DNA from: Anaerolineae bacterium
GTDB lineage: Bacteria; Chloroflexota; Anaerolineae; 4572-78; J111
Direction: 5' to 3'
Length of the DNA stretch: 64,000 nucleotides
NCBI GenBank assembly: GCA_023382535.1
Contig: JAHDWA010000012.1
Location: 124,001 to 188,000 of the forward strand
How positions within the stretch are numbered: position 1 is the stretch's first letter; each line of letters begins with the position of its first letter. Shown here one piece after another: positions 42,622-52,305 of this stretch. Made by a program: the position numbers and the translations under genes. The notes under the pieces were generated by a model that worked only from the letters and a program-made list of their open reading frames with translations, was not told the origin of the DNA and did no database searches.

Positions 42622-42654
42622 CTTGCCAAATATCATAGAGAAGGAAATTGGGTT

Positions 42655-43671
42655 GTGACCATAAAAGCGGCAGAAGCGCCTAAGCAAAATGTGTTATTCA
42701 CGTTAGCTACCCTGCGTGAAACCGGGATCATTGTTTTTATTATCCTGTTGGTTATCCTAGTTAGCCTGCGCAGCGGCTCGGCCTTTTTGAGTCTGGAAAA
42801 TTTTCGCGATATTTTGCTGAATATCTCGATCCTGGCGATTGTAGCCCTGGGCCAAACCATGGTCATTATCACGCGAGGCATTGACCTCTCGGTGAGTTCG
42901 ATGATCGGATTGGTAGCGATGATGGTCGCCTTTGTGATCAAGGCCAATCCCGAACTTTCGCCGGTTTTGGCGCTGCTGCTGGGGATGGCCCTGGGCTGTG
43001 TGCTGGGCAGTTTCAATGGGCTGCTGATTACCGTCGGCAAGGTACCGCCGATTATTGCCACGTTAGGCACGTTGAGCATCTACCGCGGGGCCGTTTTTCT
43101 TTACAGCGAAGGTACCTGGATTAATGCCTTTGAGCTGCCACAGAGCATTAAAGTGCTGGCTAAAGGCACCCCCTTGGGGCTGCCCAATCTGGTCATCTTT
43201 GCCCTGATTGTGGCGGTCATTATCTACTATTTTCTCAACTACACCCGCATGGGGCGGGATATTTATACCGTCGGCAGCAACCCTGCCGCGGCCGAAGTAG
43301 CCGGTATCCGGGTGAAACGGATCATCTTTAGCGTTTATTTAATATGCGGCCTGTTGTGCGGCCTGGCCGGCGTGCTGTGGGTCTCACGCTTTGAATCGGC
43401 CCAGACGAATACCGCCCTGGGCTTTGAGTTACAGACCGTGGCGGCCTCGGTGGTGGGTGGAGTCAATATTTTTGGCGGCAGTGGGACAGTCACCGGGGTA
43501 CTGTTGGGAGCTTTCCTGCTGGGGATCATCAACAATGCCTTAACCCTGGTGCGGATTTCACCCTTCTGGCAGTTGGCGGCCCAAGGGTTGTTGATTTTGC
43601 TGGCTGTTGTGGTTGACTCCTTGATTTTGCGCCGCTTACAGCGAACCCTGACGGTGAGGAAACTAGCATGA
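42655..43671 (+). CDS. Sugar-type ABC transporter permease (RhaP/RhaQ-like)
   Basis: A 338-residue membrane protein of the ribose permease family, with ITRGIDLSVSSMIGL and the late LQTVAASVVGGVNIFGGSGT loop that contacts the ATPase. The start is a GTG behind AGAAGGAAA. Its TGA overlaps the ATG of the next permease, so the two are translated together in a fixed ratio. It has no extra domain, in contrast to that partner. Confidence 0.92.
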   Translation: MTIKAAEAPKQNVLFTLATLRETGIIVFIILLVILVSLRSGSAFLSLENFRDILLNISILAIVALGQTMVIITRGIDLSVSSMIGLVAMMVAFVIKANPELSPVLALLLGMALGCVLGSFNGLLITVGKVPPIIATLGTLSIYRGAVFLYSEGTWINAFELPQSIKVLAKGTPLGLPNLVIFALIVAVIIYYFLNYTRMGRDIYTVGSNPAAAEVAGIRVKRIIFSVYLICGLLCGLAGVLWVSRFESAQTNTALGFELQTVAASVVGGVNIFGGSGTVTGVLLGAFLLGIINNALTLVRISPFWQLAAQGLLILLAVVVDSLILRRLQRTLTVRKLA

Positions 43672-45707
43672 CGATGCCATCCGAATCTAACGTATCGGTT
43701 ACAACCGGGGCAGCCAAAACTGAAGGGGTCTGGTCTACTCCACCGCGCTCGCTGGCCTCAATTTTTATGCGCTGGGAGTGGTTCCTGGTCCTGCTGATCA
43801 TCCTGACCAGCCTGATCAATACCCGGCTCTCTCCTTTTTTCCTGGAGGCTAACAACCTGTTTAGAACCGCCTCGGACTTTATGGAATTGGGGTTGATGAT
43901 GCTGCCCATGGCCTTTATTATCATCGCTACGGGCAGCGTTGACCTGGGGGTGGCTTCAAACCTGGGCATGTGCGCTTCATTTATGGGCTGGCTATTTAAT
44001 AACGGCTGGAATATCTGGGCCGCCGCCGCCGCCGCCCTGGTGCTGGGATCGCTGGCGGGATTAGCCAATGGCTTGCTTATTACCCGGATTAAACTGCCGG
44101 TGCTGGTTGTGACCCTGGCGACTTACGCTCTTTACCGGGGCATTGCTTATGTCCTGCTCGGCGATGAAGCGGCGCGGGGCTATCCCGAGGCTTTCACCTA
44201 TTTGGGGCAGGGCAAGTTGGGCAACACGCCGGTTCCTTTCTCGATGCTGCTGTTTGGGGTGATGGCCCTTATTTTTGGCCTGGTCCTGCACAAAACCACC
44301 TTCGGACGCATGTTGTACGCTATTGGCAGCAACGAAGAAGCATGCCGCTACTCCGGGGTAGCGGTTGACCGGATTAAGCTCGTTATCTTTACCCTGTCTG
44401 GCTTCATGGCCGCCCTGGCGGGTATTGTCCTGGCGGCTCGTTTTGGCAGCACTCGCCCGGATATTGGGCTGGGCCTGGAATTGGATGTCATCACCGCTAC
44501 CGTCCTGGGCGGGGTGGACATTGCCGGCGGCACCGGCACGATGGTTGGCGCCGTTTTGTCGCTGATCCTCATCGGTGTGCTGCGCTTTGGCATGAGCCTG
44601 GTCAATATCCAGGGCCAGGTGCAGGGCATCATTATCGGCCTGCTGCTCATTTTGGCGATTTTGCTGCCCCGCCTGGGCCGGTTGGTATCGGGCGGTGGCC
44701 TCAAATTGACTCGCGGCGCGCTGGGAGGAGTCGTGGCGGTTGGCCTTGTCGTTGTCATGTTTGGCAACTTTTTTGCCTGGTCCCGCAACCTGGTGCTGGT
44801 GACACCGGAGCCGACGCCCCGGCCGCCAACGGCCACGCCGCTGCCGGCCGTGGTTTTGAAACCAACGCCGACCCCGGTCAAGCTGCCGCCCACCCCAACC
44901 CCGCGTCCCAGCCCTACCCCGACCTTAACGCCAACGCCCGCTCCCACAAATACCGCTGCGGCAGTACAGAAACAAGTTGAAGCCGCCACGGCCATGCCGA
45001 CCCCGACTCCAACCCCAACCGAACCGCCCAAACCGGTTGAGGATATGATCGAAATTCCGGCTGGCCCCTTCACGTTAGGCGATGACGCCGGGGAACCCAA
45101 CGAAGGCCCGGCCCAGCCCATTGATTTACCGGCCTACCAGATTGATCACTTTGAAGTGACCAATGATGATTTTATGCTGTTTGTTAACGCTACAGGCTAC
45201 CAAACTGAAGCCGAAAAGAAAGAGGCCAAGAAAACATGGCGCAGTGATGTCGAAGGTAAGGGCAGTCATCCCGTGGTCAGGGTCACGTGGAATGATGCCC
45301 AGGTCTTCTGCGAGTGGCTGGGCAAGCGGCTGCCCACTGAGCCAGAATGGGAGAAGGCGGCTCGCGGAGATCAGGGCAATCTTTTCCCCTGGGGCAATAC
45401 CTTTGATGCCAGCAAGGCTAACTTGAAAGCCAGTGGCATCCGTGGCACCGTAGCGGTTGGCAGCTTTCCGGCCGGGGCCAGCGCCTATGGAGTTGAGGAT
45501 ATGGCCGGGAATGTCTGGGAATGGACGGCTGATCCTTATCAGCCTTATCCCAACAGTACTTATCAGGATAAATTTTACAGCGACCAGCTTCGAGTGACAC
45601 GTGGTGGTGGTTGGTTTGACGAGGAGCCGCAGGCGCGCTCGGCCAATCGTTCTGCCGCGGCGCCCGACTCGGCCAACGATGATCTGGGCTTCCGCTGTGT
45701 GAGGTAG
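43668..45707 (+). CDS. Sugar ABC permease fused to an extracytoplasmic SUMF1/FGE-fold domain
   Basis: A 679-residue fusion, about twice the usual permease length. Residues 35-340 are a full ribose-type permease (ATGSVDLGVASNLG and LDVITATVLGGVDIAGGTG). An added hydrophobic helix at 349-371 carries the chain across the membrane, a Pro/Thr-rich linker spans 380-457, and residues 460-679 are a SUMF1/formylglycine-generating-enzyme fold with MIEIPAGPFTLGD, VTWNDAQVFCEWLGKRLPTEPEWEKAARG, DMAGNVWEWT and RGGGWFDEE. The two active-site cysteines of true FGE are absent after RGGGW, so catalysis is unlikely; sugar or peptide binding at the surface is inferred. No frameshift or stop separates the parts. 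Confidence 0.9.
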   Translation: MTMPSESNVSVTTGAAKTEGVWSTPPRSLASIFMRWEWFLVLLIILTSLINTRLSPFFLEANNLFRTASDFMELGLMMLPMAFIIIATGSVDLGVASNLGMCASFMGWLFNNGWNIWAAAAAALVLGSLAGLANGLLITRIKLPVLVVTLATYALYRGIAYVLLGDEAARGYPEAFTYLGQGKLGNTPVPFSMLLFGVMALIFGLVLHKTTFGRMLYAIGSNEEACRYSGVAVDRIKLVIFTLSGFMAALAGIVLAARFGSTRPDIGLGLELDVITATVLGGVDIAGGTGTMVGAVLSLILIGVLRFGMSLVNIQGQVQGIIIGLLLILAILLPRLGRLVSGGGLKLTRGALGGVVAVGLVVVMFGNFFAWSRNLVLVTPEPTPRPPTATPLPAVVLKPTPTPVKLPPTPTPRPSPTPTLTPTPAPTNTAAAVQKQVEAATAMPTPTPTPTEPPKPVEDMIEIPAGPFTLGDDAGEPNEGPAQPIDLPAYQIDHFEVTNDDFMLFVNATGYQTEAEKKEAKKTWRSDVEGKGSHPVVRVTWNDAQVFCEWLGKRLPTEPEWEKAARGDQGNLFPWGNTFDASKANLKASGIRGTVAVGSFPAGASAYGVEDMAGNVWEWTADPYQPYPNSTYQDKFYSDQLRVTRGGGWFDEEPQARSANRSAAAPDSANDDLGFRCVR

Positions 45708-45903
45708 TATCACTGCTGACGACCGGCCGCCTGCCGCGCCGCGATCCCTCGCAACGGTCGATGGCCGGCGATCTATAAAAGTCTGAAACAAGGAGGATTG
45801 CCTATTGCTAAGGAGTACCTGTGCTAAAAATCAAATTACCCAAAGGGCACAATGCCCAAAATCTAAAATCCAAAATCCAGAATTAAATTGAGGAGAATCT
45901 AAA

Positions 45904-47178
45904 ATGCTTAAAAGTTTAACCAAAGTAATGGCCGTTGTTCTTTTGCTGACTTTGTTGGTTCCCTCAGCAACCGCTGTGCTGGCCCAAGAAGCCGTGGCTT
46001 GTGACCAGGATTACAGCGTCCAGGCGGACGACTGGCTGAGCAAGCTGGCCGATAAGTTCTATGGCGACGTACTGGCCTACCCGGCCATCTTCGACGCCAC
46101 CAATGCTGCCGCCAAGAGTGACAGCAGCTACGCGACGATTGCCAACGCCGACCTGATCGAACCCGGTTGGAAATTGTGCATCCCCAGCGCGGAAGATGCC
46201 CAGGCAATGATGGGCGGCGCAGCCCCTGCCGAAGCTCCGGCAGCGGCCCCGGCGGCTGGTGGTGGCAAAAGCTACGTTTTGGTTCCCAAAAACCTGGGCA
46301 ACCCCTATTTTGACGCAGCCAATGTTGGCGCTCAGGCCGCTGCTGCGGAATTGGGTGTAACCGTGACCTATCAAGGGTCCGCTACCGCTGATGCTACCGA
46401 GGAGATTCAATTACTCAACTCACTGATTGCCCAAAAAGTGGATGGCTTGGCTGTTTCGGCCAATGATTCCGACGCGTTAGTGCCGGTAGGTAAATCTGCC
46501 ATTGAAGCGGGTATCCCTGTCGTTAGCTGGGATGCAGCGATTGCTCCCGGTGGCCGGACCGTTCACATCAACCAAGCTACCGCGGAAGGCATTGGTCGGG
46601 GTCAGATCGAGTTAGTCTCCGAGCTTATCGGCGGCGAGGGCGAAATTGCAATCCTCAGCGCTACTTCTACCGCGCCCAACCAAAATGAGTGGATCAAATG
46701 GATGAATGATGAACTGACCAAGCCCGAGTACGCTAACGTTAAGCTGGTGGCTACCGTCTACGGCGATGACGACGATGAGAAGAGCTATAATGAGGCCCTG
46801 GGCCTAATGAAGACCTATCCTGACCTGAAGGCTATTATCGCCCCAACGACCGTCGGTATCGCCGCTTCGGCTCGCGCGGTTCAGGATCAAGGCATGGTTG
46901 GTAAAGTTGCGGTTACCGGTTTGGGATTGCCCAGCCAGATGCGTGAGTATGTCAAGAGTGGCGCTTGTCCGGCTTTTGCTCTATGGAATCCGGAAGACCT
47001 GGGCTACCTGGCTATCTACACCTTGAATGCAATTGCGAGTGGCCAGATCGAAGGCAAGCCTGGCGACACTTTTGATGCCGGCAAGCTCGGCTCGTACACC
47101 ATTGACGAAAACGGCGAAGTTTTACTTGGGCCGCCTTTCGTTTTTGATCCCAGCAACATTGACAATTTCCAATTCTAA
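45904..47178 (+). CDS. rhaS: Rhamnose-type substrate-binding protein with N-terminal LysM domain
   Basis: A 424-residue exported protein. Residues 1-28 are a Sec signal peptide ending AVLA. Residues 37-94 form a LysM-like module (YSVQADDWLSKLADKFYG, later LIEPGWKLCIPS), bracketed by C33 and C92 that could pair. An Ala/Pro linker follows, then from about 122 a binding domain close to RhaS/LsrB proteins: VPKNLGNPYFDAA, LVATVYGDDDDEKS and IIAPTTVGIAASAR. LysM would hold the protein on cell-wall glycan, replacing the lipid anchor. AGGAG precedes the ATG. The 196-base upstream gap has short A-rich repeats and two tiny reading frames. Confidence 0.88.
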   Translation: MLKSLTKVMAVVLLLTLLVPSATAVLAQEAVACDQDYSVQADDWLSKLADKFYGDVLAYPAIFDATNAAAKSDSSYATIANADLIEPGWKLCIPSAEDAQAMMGGAAPAEAPAAAPAAGGGKSYVLVPKNLGNPYFDAANVGAQAAAAELGVTVTYQGSATADATEEIQLLNSLIAQKVDGLAVSANDSDALVPVGKSAIEAGIPVVSWDAAIAPGGRTVHINQATAEGIGRGQIELVSELIGGEGEIAILSATSTAPNQNEWIKWMNDELTKPEYANVKLVATVYGDDDDEKSYNEALGLMKTYPDLKAIIAPTTVGIAASARAVQDQGMVGKVAVTGLGLPSQMREYVKSGACPAFALWNPEDLGYLAIYTLNAIASGQIEGKPGDTFDAGKLGSYTIDENGEVLLGPPFVFDPSNIDNFQF

Positions 47179-47196
47179 ATTTTCGATCTAAAACGT

Positions 47197-47233
47197 GGTG
47201 TGGCGTACAATTCACCTGTGCGCCACACCCTTT
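47197..47233 (+). terminator. Intrinsic terminator after the binding-protein gene
   Basis: Arms GGTGTGGCG (47197-47205) and CGCCACACC (47221-47229), lengthened by four further pairs, are followed by CTTTT. It ends the importer operon 18 bases after the stop codon. Confidence 0.8.
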
Positions 47234-47278
47234 TATAAAAGTAAAACCAATTAGCCGCATTACAGTTAACCATTAAAA

Positions 47279-48040
47279 ATGACGAATGAACTACTTGCCC
47301 AGCTTATTACCCTGTCCAATAACCTTGGTGATCCTACCAACGATTATGTTATTTTAGGAGAGGGTAACACCTCTGTTAAAGTTGACGATGAAACTTTTTG
47401 GGTCAAAGCCAGCGGGACGGAATTGCGCACCGTTGGCCCCGAAGGGTTTGTACAGGTTTATTTTGAGCCAATTTTAGCTATGCTCCACGGCCCTGATTTG
47501 AGCGATGAGGCGGTCAAACAGACTCTCGTGGCCGCCAAAGTAGACCCGCAGGCCAAAGGCCATCCCTCGGTTGAAACGGCCCTGCACGCCATGTGTCTCA
47601 AGTTGGCCGGGGTCAACTTTGTGGGTCACACGCACCCTTCGGCGATCAACATGATCACCTGTTCGACCGCTTTTGAAGCGGCCTTGAGCGGCCGTCTTTT
47701 CCCGGACGAAATTGTGCTGTGTGGCTCGGCCCCGCTGCTGATCCCCTATGTTGATCCGGGTCTGCCCCTGGCCCGTGAGGTTTATCACCGGATCAAAACT
47801 TATATTGATACCCACAGTGAGCGGCCCCGGACTATCTACATGCAGAATCACGGCTTTATCGCCCTGGCTCCCACCGCCCAACAGGTTGAAAATATCACCG
47901 CCATGGCGGTCAAAGCGGCCCGCATTTTGGTCGGCACTTATGCGCTGGGGGGTCCCTGTTTTATGACTTCCCAGGCCGTTGCCCGGATTCACACCCGCCC
48001 CGATGAACATTACCGGCAGCGGGTCATCGGGAAAGGATGA
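47279..48040 (+). CDS. Class II aldolase/adducin family protein (rhamnulose/fuculose-phosphate aldolase-like)
   Basis: A 253-residue zinc-dependent aldolase. The metal histidines are H117 and H119 in VGHTHPSAI and H191 in QNHGFIA; E99 in HPSVETALHA is the likely catalytic acid, and LGEGNTSVKV (27-36) is the phosphate loop. It cleaves a ketose 1-phosphate to DHAP and an aldehyde; candidates include rhamnulose 1-phosphate and, given the MtnK/MtnA genes, 5-deoxyribulose or methylthioribulose 1-phosphate. It resembles the N-terminal aldolase part of RhaD fusions but has no dehydrogenase domain. No strong ribosome site is seen and a terminator separates it from the importer. Confidence 0.85.
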   Translation: MTNELLAQLITLSNNLGDPTNDYVILGEGNTSVKVDDETFWVKASGTELRTVGPEGFVQVYFEPILAMLHGPDLSDEAVKQTLVAAKVDPQAKGHPSVETALHAMCLKLAGVNFVGHTHPSAINMITCSTAFEAALSGRLFPDEIVLCGSAPLLIPYVDPGLPLAREVYHRIKTYIDTHSERPRTIYMQNHGFIALAPTAQQVENITAMAVKAARILVGTYALGGPCFMTSQAVARIHTRPDEHYRQRVIGKG

Positions 48041-48146
48041 GGCGAAGAAACGAGGACGCGGGGATGCGGAAGTATGAGCAACCCTTTCGCCTTTTTGCCT
48101 CAGTACCAGGCTCCCTTTGGCACGATTCCTCACCTCACGATGATAG

Positions 48147-49481
<1,335 letters not shown>

Positions 49482-49484
49482 TAC

Positions 49485-49511
49485 AGGAGTCCAAAGACAC
49501 TTTGGACTCCT
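49485..49511 (+). terminator. 12-bp hairpin immediately after the PHP gene
   Basis: Arms AGGAGTCCAAAG (49485-49496) and CTTTGGACTCCT (49500-49511) enclose a three-base loop, four bases after the stop. Only TATATTTG follows, so termination may be partial; it may also be a dispersed palindrome. Confidence 0.5.
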
Positions 49512-49573
49512 ATATTTGAAGGGGGAAAATTTAATCAGTGAAAGATTCTGCTAACCGAGTTGTAAAGGATTGA

Positions 49574-51298
49574 ATGAGCATGTCTGATAAATTAAGCCGC
49601 TATTGCCAGGCTAAAGAAATTTCCAAAGAAAACCGCCTCTGGCCGCTGTACGGCGCCGGCTTTGAAAATCTGGGCCGCAGTGACCAACCGATCATCGTAG
49701 ATCTCCCCCCCTATGGCCCGGATGAATTACTGGTCCGGCATGATGCCTGCGGTATCTGCTTTTCCGATATCAAAGTTATCAATGCCGGCGAGCAGCATCC
49801 GCGTATCTTCCGGAATATGCAGAAAGAGCCGGTTGTCTTGGGCCACGAAGTTGCTATGACCGTGGTCGGCGTGGGCGAGAAACTGCGTGACCAGTATAAA
49901 ATTGGTGATCGCTTGATTATCCAGGCCGATATCTGGTCAAAGGGAATCAACTACGCCTACGGCTATATGATCCAGGGCGGCATGTCTCACTATGGCGTCA
50001 TTGACCAGCGTGTGCTCAACGGCGATGATGGAAATTATCTCATTTCCGTCCAACCGCAGACCGGTTATGCCGAAAGCGCCCTGGCCGAGCCTTGGGCCTG
50101 CGTGATTGCTGCTTACCATCTGCGTTACCGCACCAGCCTCAAACCCGACGGCGTTACCTGGATCATCGGTACTGCCGCAGCCAGGGACGACTATTATTTT
50201 GGCGCTGGTTTCGATGAGGAAGCTCACCCCCGCCAACTGGCTCTCACCAATGTCCCCGCGGCGTTCGCGGCTCGCCTCCGCGAACAGGCTGTTCGCCTGA
50301 AAGTCGAGGTTATAGATATACCCCTCGACGGTCAGCCGTCTGCCTCTAACGGTCAAATGTTGTTTGACGATATCATCATTCTCGGCCCTGACCCCGACGT
50401 AATTGAAACTGCCAGTCCCTACCTGGCTGACTTTGGCATTGTCGCTCTCGTGGCCGACAAACCCTTGCCCCGGCCGGTCCAGGTGGATATGGGCCGGGTG
50501 CATTATAATCGCTGGACTTATGTGGGCGGACCGGGGCCGGATATTGCCCGTGCTTACAGCGACCATCGCATCCGGGCGGAACTGAAACCGGGCGGCAAAA
50601 CCTGGTTTGTCGGCGCGGGCGGGCCGATGGGCCAGATGCATGCCCAGCGAGCCGTTCAATTATTGCAGCCACCCGCGCTCATTCTCTGTACCGATCTGGT
50701 CCAGGAGCGCCTGCAGGCGTTGGACGACATGCTCGGTACGGAAGCGCGCGCCAAAGGGATCAATTTTGTCTGTTTATCGGCCCAGGAGGCAGACTATCGG
50801 CAGCGGCTGGCCGAGCTGGCCGGCGCCGGCTTTGACGATATTATCGGCTTGGTGCCGGTGCCGCCCGTGATCAGCGAATCGGCGGCTTATCTGGCCCCAG
50901 AAGGCGTGATGAATGTTTTTGCCGGGGTTAAACGCGGCACGATGGTCACGCTTGATTTGAGCGCCGTATATCTGGAAAACAAGCGATTCATCGGCCACAC
51001 CGCCTCAACCATCGAAGATTTGCGCCTGATGCTGCGTGAAACTGAAACAGGGCATCTTTCGCCCAATCGCTCGGTGGCTGCAATCGGGTCGCTCTCAGCG
51101 GCGAAAGAGGGTTATCTGGCCGTGCGGGATGCCAAATTCCCCGGCAAGATAGTTATCTTCCCCCATATCAAGGAATTTCCCTTGACCGCCCTGCCGGAAT
51201 TGAAAGAGAAGCTGCCGACCGTCTACGCCAAGCTAAAAGACGGCCATGAATGGACAATTGAAGCGGAGAAAGAATTTTTGGAGTTGATGCTGCCTTAG
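49574..51298 (+). CDS. Long zinc-dependent sugar-phosphate/alcohol dehydrogenase (SorE-like), copy 1
   Basis: A 574-residue protein, about 170 longer than ordinary medium-chain dehydrogenases. Residues 40-185 are the GroES-like catalytic domain with C62 (GICFSD), H91-E92 (GHE) and E172 (AEPWAC) as zinc ligands; the four-cysteine structural zinc site is missing. Residues about 195-310 form an extra Rossmann-like segment without a clear nucleotide loop. The cofactor domain starts near 343 with VGAGGPMGQMHA. The C-terminal GFDDI, LAPEGVMNVFAG pattern resembles L-sorbose-1-phosphate reductase (SorE). Next to a SrlD-like enzyme this fits reduction of a ketose phosphate to a hexitol phosphate. Confidence 0.78.
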   Translation: MSMSDKLSRYCQAKEISKENRLWPLYGAGFENLGRSDQPIIVDLPPYGPDELLVRHDACGICFSDIKVINAGEQHPRIFRNMQKEPVVLGHEVAMTVVGVGEKLRDQYKIGDRLIIQADIWSKGINYAYGYMIQGGMSHYGVIDQRVLNGDDGNYLISVQPQTGYAESALAEPWACVIAAYHLRYRTSLKPDGVTWIIGTAAARDDYYFGAGFDEEAHPRQLALTNVPAAFAARLREQAVRLKVEVIDIPLDGQPSASNGQMLFDDIIILGPDPDVIETASPYLADFGIVALVADKPLPRPVQVDMGRVHYNRWTYVGGPGPDIARAYSDHRIRAELKPGGKTWFVGAGGPMGQMHAQRAVQLLQPPALILCTDLVQERLQALDDMLGTEARAKGINFVCLSAQEADYRQRLAELAGAGFDDIIGLVPVPPVISESAAYLAPEGVMNVFAGVKRGTMVTLDLSAVYLENKRFIGHTASTIEDLRLMLRETETGHLSPNRSVAAIGSLSAAKEGYLAVRDAKFPGKIVIFPHIKEFPLTALPELKEKLPTVYAKLKDGHEWTIEAEKEFLELMLP

Positions 51299-51368
51299 TT
51301 TGAGCAGGGGAGTGGGGGCGAATTTATCACCCCTGCCCCCCTGCTCCTCTGCGTGGAGATAGAGAAAA

Positions 51369-52160
51369 ATGACAAAACTACTACAAGATCGGATTGCCCT
51401 CGTTACCGGCGGAGCGCAGGGGTTGGGCCAGGCGCTTTGCCAGCGTTTGGCCGCTGAAGGCTGCCATGTGGTTGTGGCGGATCTGAACGGGGAAGCGGTT
51501 ATCGCTACAGCGGCCGAAATTGCCACTGTGACAGACCGGCAAACCATGGGTGTTAAGGTAGATGTGACCGACGAGGCCCAAGTTGAAACCATGGTCGCCC
51601 AAATTCTGGCCAAGTTCGGACGCCTGGATATTGCCGTGTCTAACGCCGGGATTCTCATTGCCGAAGAAATCACCGAATTTCCGGCGGAAAAGTGGCGGGC
51701 GGTGATGAACGTTAATTTATTCGGCTATTTCCTGATCGCCAAACATGTCGCCCGGCCGATGAAGGCCCAAAAAAGCGGGGCAATTATTCAAATCAACTCC
51801 AAATCGGGTAAAAAGGGGAGTTTCAAAAATTCGGCTTACGCCGCCAGCAAATTTGGCGGTATCGGCCTGACCCAGAGTATTGCCCTGGATCTGGCCGAGT
51901 TTGGGGTGCGGGTTAATGCCGTCTGCCCCGGCAATTTGCTCGACTCGCCGCTGTGGGTAAACTCTCTGTACAGTCAATATGCCAAAAAATGGGGTATTAC
52001 TGAAGCCGAGGTGCGCCAGAAATACATTGACCAGGTGCCGATGAAACGCGGCTGTACCTATGAAGATGTCTGTAATGTGGTTGTCTTCCTGGCCTCCGAC
52101 CAGTCCAGCTACATGACCGGCCAGGCGATCAATGTCACCGGTGGCCAGGAAATGCGCTAA
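51369..52160 (+). CDS. srlD: Sorbitol-6-phosphate 2-dehydrogenase, SDR family
   Basis: A 263-residue short-chain dehydrogenase close to E. coli SrlD/SorD, which oxidises D-sorbitol 6-phosphate to fructose 6-phosphate with NAD. The cofactor loop is TGGAQGLG (13-20); the catalytic residues are S144, Y157 and K161 in the NSAYAASKFGG block. The SrlD-type segments QINSKSGKKGS, GNLLDSPLW, VPMKRGC and GQAINVTGGQ are all present. It lies between two SorE-like paralogs, so product and substrate could pass between them (ketose 1-phosphate, hexitol 6-phosphate, fructose 6-phosphate). The upstream gap has a GC-rich imperfect hairpin (51301-51350). Confidence 0.87.
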   Translation: MTKLLQDRIALVTGGAQGLGQALCQRLAAEGCHVVVADLNGEAVIATAAEIATVTDRQTMGVKVDVTDEAQVETMVAQILAKFGRLDIAVSNAGILIAEEITEFPAEKWRAVMNVNLFGYFLIAKHVARPMKAQKSGAIIQINSKSGKKGSFKNSAYAASKFGGIGLTQSIALDLAEFGVRVNAVCPGNLLDSPLWVNSLYSQYAKKWGITEAEVRQKYIDQVPMKRGCTYEDVCNVVVFLASDQSSYMTGQAINVTGGQEMR

Positions 52161-52305
52161 CTCGACCGCGGACCACTGCCGTTAACTCAGAGTTCTTATG
52201 TCATTCGAGTGGAACGAGGAATCCCTCGAATCTGGGCTAAAGAGTGATTTTGAGGAAATCTCTTGCTCCCCGGCTCGATAATCTTCACAAAAGGGAATCA
52301 AATGT

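Noticed and set aside
45050..45707. A working formylglycine-generating enzyme (sulfatase maturase)
   Set aside because: The cysteines required after the RGGGW segment are missing and no sulfatase gene is in the window.
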